Position numbers and translations under genes: made by a program
Shown: positions 54,697-58,610 of the stretch, in pieces
Position numbering within the stretch: position 1 is the first letter of the stretch
How the letters are laid out: every line of letters begins with the position of its first letter
The notes under the pieces: model-generated
Databases searched by the model: none
The model's input: only the letters and a program-made list of their open reading frames with translations
Told to the model about the DNA's origin: nothing
Origin: an uncultured Bacteroidota bacterium
GTDB taxonomy: Bacteria > Bacteroidota > Bacteroidia > Bacteroidales > P3
Direction: 5' to 3'
NCBI GenBank assembly: GCA_902796265.1
Contig: CADBOG010000129.1
Coordinates: 1-58,610, forward strand
Length of the DNA stretch: 58,610 bases

Positions 54697-54766
54697 GAGC
54701 CGAGCACGGCTCTTTTTTTTGGGGGCTTTGGGATGGGGTGGTTTTTGAACGAGCCGAGCACGGCTC
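54697..54766. repeat. Two copies of the GAGCCGAGCACGGCTC hairpin
   Basis: Copies at 54697-54712 and 54751-54766, each preceded by ACGAGCC context and followed by a T-run and five G. The 6-bp stem GAGCCG/CGGCTC with T8 after the first copy looks like a plus-strand terminator, but no plus-strand gene ends here. Confidence 0.7.
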
Positions 54767-54768
54767 GT

Positions 54769-54840
54769 TTTTGGGGGAGGAGGGTTCTTTTGGGGGAGGA
54801 GGGTTCTTTTGGGGGAGGAGGGTTCTTTTGGGGCAGGGTT
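54769..54840. repeat. 19-bp G-rich tandem repeat, about 3.5 units
   Basis: TTTTGGGGGAGGAGGGTTC repeated three times plus a partial unit. Runs of G5, G2 and G3 give G-quadruplex potential on the plus strand. It ends exactly at the stop codon of the short ORF 54839-55027. Confidence 0.85.
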
Positions 54841-55027
54841 AGATTAGACCCACGAAGTGGGAGCATGAGGTGGTTGCTGCTCCGGCGAGGATGAGGCCAA
54901 TTGCATAGGCGAGGATTTTGAGGACGATGACCCACCAGGGGTCGTTGGTTTTGATTCCAGCTTCCTGCGCTTTAGTAGGGTCGGCAAGGATGTCGGCGAT
55001 TTGCTGCTGGGTGAGTTTGATTTTCAT
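54839..55027 (-). CDS. Short membrane protein (62 residues, smalltalk-like)
   Basis: ATG at 55027. Residues 1-30 are soluble (MKIKLTQQQIADILADPTKA), and residues ~32-55 form one hydrophobic segment ending AGAATTSCSHFVGLI. Short Bacteroidota proteins called smalltalk, which often sit beside HU-like or DUF6266-like genes, share the single helix ending in T-S-C; the match here is partial and the name tentative. It lies 87 bp downstream of the 11-bp array and 189 bp upstream of the DUF6266-like gene, same strand, so the three probably form one transcription unit. Confidence 0.6.
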   Translation of the reverse strand: MKIKLTQQQIADILADPTKAQEAGIKTNDPWWVIVLKILAYAIGLILAGAATTSCSHFVGLI

Positions 55028-55113
55028 TTTGGTTTGGTTTTAAAGGTTGTTGGATATGGTTTTGGATTTGGTTATGGTTCTGGTTCGAATTAGGTTATAG
55101 TTATGTGGGGACA

Positions 55114-55179
55114 ATGTTAGAGTTAAGTGGGAGTTAAGTGGGAGTTAAGTAGGAGTTAGGTAGGAGTTAAGTGGGAGTT
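55114..55179. repeat. 11-bp tandem array, copy C
   Basis: Six 11-bp units, consensus AAGTGGGAGTT with variants AAGTAGGAGTT, AGGTAGGAGTT and ATGTTAGAGTT, followed by GGAAG. Same orientation as copy A and the same phase and flank as copies A and B. It lies upstream of the minus-strand short ORF. A -7-like TACTTTTG sits at 55223-55230 on the minus strand, so the array may be transcribed as a leader. Confidence 0.85.
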
Positions 55180-55473
55180 GGAAGTTGTTGGGGCAGCTGT
55201 GCCTTTTGTTGAAATCATGATGCAAAAGTACAATCTCGACATTGCGGTCTACGAATAAGAGTATTTACAAATAATATACCTCATTGGTTATCATACGAAT
55301 AACATATACATTTTATTTCATTATACTATTGCTACGAAGGTAAAAGATGTTATTCTAAGGATATATTTTCTGATTTTTGGTCAAGTATGGTTATTATCCG
55401 GACAGCAGAACTGCGGAAAGTGTTGATGTATATACATATAGTCATCTTTTGAATTGCATAATGACTATTGGAG

Positions 55474-55644
55474 CGTTGCACCGTTGCACCGTTGCACCGT
55501 TGCAGTCCAAAATAGGCAATTCAAAAAGTAGAAAACAGACTTAATATATATATAAATATATTCATATTTATATATATATTAAAATTTTTCTTTGAGTTTT
55601 TACAACCCATAAATCGGACTGCAACACTGCAACGCTGCAACGGG
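55474..55644. repeat. Nested inverted repeat with CGTTGCAC units and AT-rich centre
   Basis: Four 8-bp units CGTTGCAC (55474-55505) are mirrored by three units CTGCAACG/A (55619-55642); the aligned 29-bp arms (55480-55508 and 55616-55644) match at 25 positions. The interior holds a near-perfect 19-bp AT hairpin (55541-55559 / 55564-55582). Same architecture as 31511-31671 with unrelated arm sequence. Confidence 0.85.
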
Positions 55645-55804
55645 TTACATAAAACAATGAGTAAGATTGCCGCAATTACAAAGATATAATATGCTGATTA
55701 TTATATCTCTAAATAAGTTTGTATTGTCAACGGTACCTCTTGAGTCCCATCATCAGCGACATCTTGAGTGAATTTTTGCTGACCATAAGTCCTTATAATA
55801 AGAA

Positions 55805-55827
55805 GTGCCGGATTGCAAATCCGGCAC
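55805..55827. repeat. REP-like hairpin
   Basis: Perfect 10-bp stem GTGCCGGATT / AATCCGGCAC with loop GCA. Extragenic palindromes of this form recur in Bacteroidales genomes. There is no T-tract for a terminator, although it lies 30 bp past the DUF2752 stop. Confidence 0.65.
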
Positions 55828-55856
55828 AACGGGAACCAATTAATACATAGAAATTT

Positions 55857-56168
55857 TTATAACCCTTTTAGGATATTCCATACCCAATTTAGAAGAGTTA
55901 ATAAAGAGGAAACAACAATAACCCATATTGGTAATTGACGATGCATCAGTTTATAAACATAAAAATCACGCAATTTTATATCACCTTTATATTTAATGAC
56001 ATCTACAATAGTTATAACAATAGCAGCTCCAATACCAATCACTAATAGAAAAACGATGGGATTATACCATAAAGCCTGCTTTATGTTTCCATAAAACAGA
56101 CTTTTTAATGCTCGAGTACATCCGCAGCCAGGGCACGGACAACCCGTCAATTCTTTGAAGAAGCACAT
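55857..56168 (-). CDS. DUF2752 membrane protein
   Basis: 103 residues from ATG 56168 (MCFFKELTGCPCPGCGCTRA), which starts 1 bp after the TM2 gene; a TTG at 56189 would overlap it by 20 bp. The C-P-G-C-G-x-T-R-A motif defines DUF2752. Two to three hydrophobic segments follow. The function is unknown; the family usually travels with TM2-domain genes in this phylum. It is the third gene of a probable operon with the TM2 and zinc-ribbon genes. Confidence 0.85.
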   Translation of the reverse strand: MCFFKELTGCPCPGCGCTRALKSLFYGNIKQALWYNPIVFLLVIGIGAAIVITIVDVIKYKGDIKLRDFYVYKLMHRQLPIWVIVVSSLLTLLNWVWNILKGL

Positions 56169-56169
56169 T

Positions 56170-56514
56170 CTATTTGCCTGCGAGACCAATAAACTTCTGA
56201 TAGTTGGCCTCTCTAGTCAATTTAGAAATCAAAAATAAATCAATTAACCACCAGATACCACAGCCACCGCCTGTAAGTAGTTTGATTACACCGTACATCG
56301 TATGACCCAGCATAAAACGGTCAACACCTAATGCACCAAGAAAAATAGAAATAAGCAACATAATCATAGGCTGTTTGTAGTCTATAGCCGTTACCATTGT
56401 CAGCCTCTCGTTGTCCATTGCGGCTAACTTACTTTTGATTTCGTTCATACTCTCTGCCGGAAAATAATCCGTTTTTTGAGCGACGAACATGTCGATTGTG
56501 TTTTGATTGTTCAT
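56170..56514 (-). CDS. TM2 domain protein
   Basis: 114 residues. A soluble N-terminal ~45 residues ([20 protein letters not shown]) is followed by two membrane helices with the TM2 signature [20 protein letters not shown] and [17 protein letters not shown]2 proteins are small inner-membrane proteins of unclear function. It is followed directly by DUF2752 and preceded 12 bp upstream by a zinc-ribbon protein. Confidence 0.9.
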   Translation of the reverse strand: MNNQNTIDMFVAQKTDYFPAESMNEIKSKLAAMDNERLTMVTAIDYKQPMIMLLISIFLGALGVDRFMLGHTMYGVIKLLTGGGCGIWWLIDLFLISKLTREANYQKFIGLAGK

Positions 56515-56526
56515 TTTCTTAAAATT

Positions 56527-56733
56527 TTAATAGTATATTGTAAGTTTAATCATCATCACCAATACATAAACCATATATAAAATTGCTAGAATACATAATA
56601 TAGCTATAAATCCAACAGAGCATGCAATTAAAAGTTTAAAAAGCAATCTGTCTTCATTTGATGTGGGTCTTCCGCAATATGGACAACCCTTAGCTCCATC
56701 TCTTATTTCTTTACCACAAGTCTTACAAATCAT
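56527..56733 (-). CDS. Zinc-ribbon membrane protein
   Basis: 68 residues. The N-terminal zinc ribbon CKTCGKEIRDGAKGCPYCGR (Cys3, 6, 17, 20) is followed by a charged linker and one long hydrophobic segment (~32-65). It is typical of small Bacteroidota zinc_ribbon-TM proteins. First gene of the zinc-ribbon/TM2/DUF2752 operon; a -7 box lies 29 nt upstream of its ATG. Confidence 0.85.
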   Translation of the reverse strand: MICKTCGKEIRDGAKGCPYCGRPTSNEDRLLFKLLIACSVGFIAILCILAILYMVYVLVMMIKLTIYY

Positions 56734-56761
56734 TTATGTTATTATCCTCTTTATTATTTTG

Positions 56762-56769
56762 CAAAAATA
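56762..56769 (-). promoter_or_regulatory. -7 element of the zinc-ribbon operon
   Basis: Minus-strand TATTTTTG fits TAnnTTTG. The position of the -33 box, 19-20 nt upstream, falls on the end of the 40-bp palindrome, which lacks TTTG, so an activator or repressor may act there. Confidence 0.5.
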
Positions 56770-56788
56770 CTACCATTATCTCATTCAC

Positions 56789-56828
56789 GGTATGGCGGAT
56801 GTTGCCATATGGCAACATCCGCCATACC
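56789..56828. promoter_or_regulatory. Perfect 40-bp palindrome
   Basis: GGTATGGCGGATGTTGCCAT followed by its exact reverse complement, with no spacer (centre between 56808 and 56809). It abuts the HTH stop codon and ends where the -33 box of the next operon should be. It could be an operator, a terminator hairpin of the HTH transcript (no T-run follows), or a cruciform. Confidence 0.85.
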
Positions 56829-57032
56829 CTACAATAAATCGGAGTAGTGTCTAAACAAGTTATTACCAAGGATTTTACTGATGCGTAGCAACTGTTGCGT
56901 GTCGATGGATGGCTTTGTGTAAAGCCTTTGCAAAGTGCGTCGATCTATATCAAGTTGTTCGGCAAGCCATCGGTTGGTGTGCCCTTGCCGCCGCAATTCG
57001 TCGCGGATAATGTTCCCAATGTGTATTTGCAT
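56829..57032 (-). CDS. Mini XRE-type helix-turn-helix protein
   Basis: 67 residues, almost wholly one HTH domain (IGNIIRDELRRQGHTNRWLA, then EQLDIDRRTLQRLYTKPSID). The LAEQLDIDRRTLQRLY segment is a clear HTH. No other domain is present. Tiny XRE proteins of this kind act as repressors or as antitoxin-like regulators, but no toxin gene is adjacent. It is preceded by a ~285-nt leader with strong secondary structure and followed at once by a 40-bp palindrome, a plausible binding site. The ATG at 57032 lies 4 nt after the leader's closing stem. Confidence 0.85.
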   Translation of the reverse strand: MQIHIGNIIRDELRRQGHTNRWLAEQLDIDRRTLQRLYTKPSIDTQQLLRISKILGNNLFRHYSDLL

Positions 57033-57036
57033 ATCA

Positions 57037-57249
57037 GTTTGCTATTGTACGCTTTGCTACCGATTCCTTATTAAATGCAACGACCACAGACAAAAAGAAG
57101 GCGAGCAATCTCGTCTCCAGTCTGCGGTCGTCGAAAAAACCTCCAAGGATAGACAAAAATGCTCGCTTAACAACGAGCATCTGCTTATGTCTTCCTTGGT
57201 ACCGTATTGAAATTTTCGACGTTTCAGACTGGTCGGAACAATAGCAAAC
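57037..57249 (-). ncRNA. Structured leader RNA upstream of the mini-HTH gene
   Basis: Reading the minus strand, closing arms GTTTGCTATTGT (57249-57238) and ACAATAGCAAAC (57048-57037) are perfectly complementary. Inside lie two modules of the same design. Module 1: CCAAGGAAGACA / TGTCTATCCTTGG (57199-57188 / 57155-57143, one bulge) encloses hairpin ATGCTCG/CGAGCAT, then TTTTTGTCT. Module 2: ACGACCGCAGAC / GTCTGTGGTCGT (57131-57120 / 57091-57080, one mismatch) encloses hairpin GACGAG/CTCGCC-like, then TTCTTTTTGTCT. CGAAAA / TTTTCG joins module 1 coaxially to module 2. A consensus promoter lies upstream. Confidence 0.6.
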
Positions 57250-57323
57250 GCTTTGGTTTTTAATATGTATCTATTACTTTGTTTTTGTTTCTATATCATT
57301 TCATCAGGTGTTAAAAATCGATG

Positions 57324-57355
57324 CAAAAATACAAAAATTATTTAAATTGGCAAAA
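57324..57355 (-). promoter_or_regulatory. Consensus promoter of the structured leader and HTH gene
   Basis: Minus-strand TTTTG (57351-57355), a 19-nt spacer, then TATTTTTG (57324-57331). The predicted start near 57317 places the whole structured region in the 5' leader of the HTH gene. Confidence 0.7.
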
Positions 57356-57505
57356 TATTTTTCTAAAGTTTGACAAGTAATTTTTAATTAAATATAACAT
57401 GACAGCATGTGCAAATAGCTAATATTTAGTAATTTTGCGGCGTAAAATCAAAAAAAATCATAGCCATGTCACAATGCAAAAAAACGAATTCTTTTCTATT
57501 CGGCC

Positions 57506-57565
57506 ATCCTGCAATTTGACCTATAGAAACAAAGTCCATTAATATATCCTGAAAAATGACCTATA
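57506..57565. repeat. Imperfect 20-bp direct repeat
   Basis: ATCCTGCAATTTGACCTATA and ATCCTGAAAAATGACCTATA, 40 bp apart, 17 of 20 positions identical. Function unknown. Confidence 0.65.
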
Positions 57566-57668
57566 CTCCAAAAAAGAAATCAACTTGAAGCATCCTCAGA
57601 CACAAGGGGGTAACAAACTATTTTAGGTTGAAGCAGTATTTTTTTTACCGGCATCAGAAAAAGGTTCG

Positions 57669-57676
57669 TAATTTTG
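57669..57676 (+). promoter_or_regulatory. Probable -7 element of the coiled-coil gene
   Basis: TAATTTTG, 66 nt before the ATG at 57742. It is preceded by a T-rich tract at the -33 distance but without TTTG. Confidence 0.45.
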
Positions 57677-57741
57677 CACCCCAAAATGAAAATGCCTTTT
57701 GCACTTTCAACAACAGAACGACCTTTTTATCAAACTATTAA

Positions 57742-58488
57742 ATGTCAACTATGATGAACAATGAGAATGGCTTTCCTGAAGAAAATGGCTTAATAAACCC
57801 TTACCAAAATAATATGGGTAGCATTATTAACGATACCCATACCGTCGATTGGGAGGATGAAGAGTCGTCGACCCCAACAGTCAAGGCTGGAGTAGACTTT
57901 GACTATGACGAATGTATGAATTCGATTGACGCTGAGCAAAAAAAGCTTGAAGAGAAAATGGAGCAACTGATGATGCGGAAGATGCAGATAAAGGATTGGC
58001 GTAACGGTATTGAATACTATAAAAATAAGCTAGCCAAAGCAAACGAGCAGATAGAAATAGAAAGGGAGAATAATAGAGAATTGCTTCGTCAAATAGAGGA
58101 AAAGGATAAGGCAATAGAAAACCTTAGCGTAACGGTAAATAACTTGCAAGGATCAATCAACGAAGTGAGAACCCAGAAGAAAGAGCTGGAGATGAAACTG
58201 ACAGAGATGAAGAAGATATCGGAAGGTATGGCGGAGAAAGCCTCAGAAGAAGCTGTACTTGGTTTTATGCGCAGATATGTAAACCATTCGAGGCGTAAAA
58301 CATCTGACAAAAGGGCTTTTGCGAAACAGGCAACGCTGGAGATTGCCAACGCAAACGGACTTGACTTGCCGGAAGATCTAAAAGCTACCATCGAAAGCCT
58401 TGATGACGAAAACCCTGAACCCAAAGTGATCAACGTCGCCGGCAACCTCAACGACATTCACGACAACACAACAGTAAATCAGAAATAG
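57742..58488 (+). CDS. Coiled-coil hypothetical protein
   Basis: 248 residues, cytoplasmic. Residues ~60-170 form a long charged coiled coil (AEQKKLEEKMEQLMMRKMQI, ENNRELLRQIEEKDKAIENL). Residues ~170-215 are a basic helical region (GFMRRYVNHSRRKTSDKRAF). The tail VINVAGNLNDIHDNTTVNQK carries an I-N-V-x-G-x4-D-I-H-D-N-x2-V motif repeated at the start of the next gene. Such tails recur in small Bacteroidota proteins of unknown function. The next gene starts 2 bp after the stop, so the two are an operon. Confidence 0.7.
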   Translation: MSTMMNNENGFPEENGLINPYQNNMGSIINDTHTVDWEDEESSTPTVKAGVDFDYDECMNSIDAEQKKLEEKMEQLMMRKMQIKDWRNGIEYYKNKLAKANEQIEIERENNRELLRQIEEKDKAIENLSVTVNNLQGSINEVRTQKKELEMKLTEMKKISEGMAEKASEEAVLGFMRRYVNHSRRKTSDKRAFAKQATLEIANANGLDLPEDLKATIESLDDENPEPKVINVAGNLNDIHDNTTVNQK

Positions 58489-58490
58489 TT

Positions 58491-58610
58491 ATGACAAGGA
58501 ACATTATAAATGTACAAGGCAGTTACATCGACGTTCACGACAACGATGTGGTGAATCTAAATATCGACAAGGCGTCGGTGAGTGTAGACAAGACTTCATT
58601 AGAGGCACCA
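58491..58610 (+). CDS. Partial gene with the INVxGxxxDxHDN motif (runs off window)
   Basis: ATG at 58491; 40 codons before the window ends. It begins MTRNIINVQGSYIDVHDNDV, repeating the motif that ends the preceding protein. The following residues (NLNIDKASVSVDKT) look beta-strand-like. No family recognised; the gene is incomplete. Confidence 0.6.
   Translation, partial: MTRNIINVQGSYIDVHDNDVVNLNIDKASVSVDKTSLEAP

Larger units (their letters stand above)
55180..55856. other. Non-coding region right of array C
   Basis: It holds a possible minus-strand -7 box (55223-55230), a nested inverted repeat (55474-55644) and a REP-like hairpin (55805-55827). No credible ORF was seen. Confidence 0.6.
57356..57741. 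other. AT-rich intergenic region before the coiled-coil gene
   Basis: It holds two similar promoter-like boxes, TAATTTTG at 57430-57437 and 57669-57676, each followed by GC and then C and AAAAT, and a 20-bp imperfect direct repeat at 57506-57525 and 57546-57565. A 17-codon ORF at 57466-57519 follows the first box but is too short to call. Confidence 0.5.

Noticed and set aside
57037-57249. Retron or reverse-transcriptase template RNA
   Set aside because: The RNA is structured, but no reverse transcriptase gene is within the window near it.
57466-57519. 17-codon ORF after the TAATTTTG box at 57430
   Set aside because: Too short, with no conserved features, and overlapped by the direct repeat; at most a leader peptide.

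Overview
The window reads as the chromosome of an anaerobic member of the Bacteroidales, probably an uncultured gut or rumen lineage. The evidence is a type IX secretion (T9SS) C-terminal sorting domain on a giant secreted protein, promoters of the Bacteroidota type (TTTG, 19 bp, TAnnTTTG), signal peptides that leave glutamine at +1, a lipoprotein glutaminyl cyclase, C69 dipeptidases, SDR-type threonine dehydrogenase, reverse rubrerythrin and flavodiiron protein. No rRNA, tRNA, CRISPR array, intact IS element or prophage was seen.

Layout. 1-724: tandem repeats and a promoter. 725-19579: one 6284-residue secreted repeat protein. 19758-25782: a DUF4954 protein, nagB and recQ on the minus strand, then kdsD on the plus strand. 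25796-30891: a minus-strand run of lptB, fabD, a flippase and an Ig-like lipoprotein. 30892-32090: a repeat-rich gap with an 11-bp array, a 49-codon ORF and a nested inverted repeat. 32091-33995: a beta-barrel protein and kbl. 34074-37398: a minus-strand oxygen/NO detoxification cluster (rubrerythrin, ferritin, rubredoxin, flavin reductase-rubredoxin, FprA). 37976-45768: a plus-strand envelope block (small protein, lptE, DUF2723, mrdA, rodA, clpX). 45840-48380: a Rieske-fold lipoprotein, glutaminyl cyclase, efp and a small membrane protein. 48570-53615: threonine dehydrogenase, two tandem C69 dipeptidases and two small genes. 53633-55856: a repeat-dense cassette with a DUF6266-like gene and a short membrane ORF. 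55857-57355: a zinc-ribbon/TM2/DUF2752 operon and a 67-residue HTH gene with a long structured leader. 57742 to the end: a coiled-coil gene and the start of a partner gene.

How the genes fit together. Several serve the envelope: LPS (kdsD, lptB, lptE), fatty acid synthesis (fabD), elongasome (mrdA, rodA), possible protein O-mannosylation (DUF2723) and N-terminal pyroglutamate formation on exported proteins (glutaminyl cyclase). Tdh and Kbl give a complete threonine-to-glycine route from two separate loci. The 34-37 kb cluster is a classic anaerobe oxygen-defence set.

The most unusual material is non-coding. (1) Three dispersed arrays share a related 11-bp unit (1-56, 31101-31199, 55114-55179); two lie directly upstream of short ORFs and near nested inverted repeats with AT-rich centres. 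(2) A leader of about 285 nt upstream of the mini-HTH gene can fold into a closed multi-stem RNA with two architecturally matching modules. (3) A perfect 40-bp palindrome lies between that HTH gene and the next operon, where a -33 element would be expected. (4) Short dispersed microrepeats have entered coding sequences in frame, including a signal peptide. All structure and promoter calls were made by eye, without folding or database tools.
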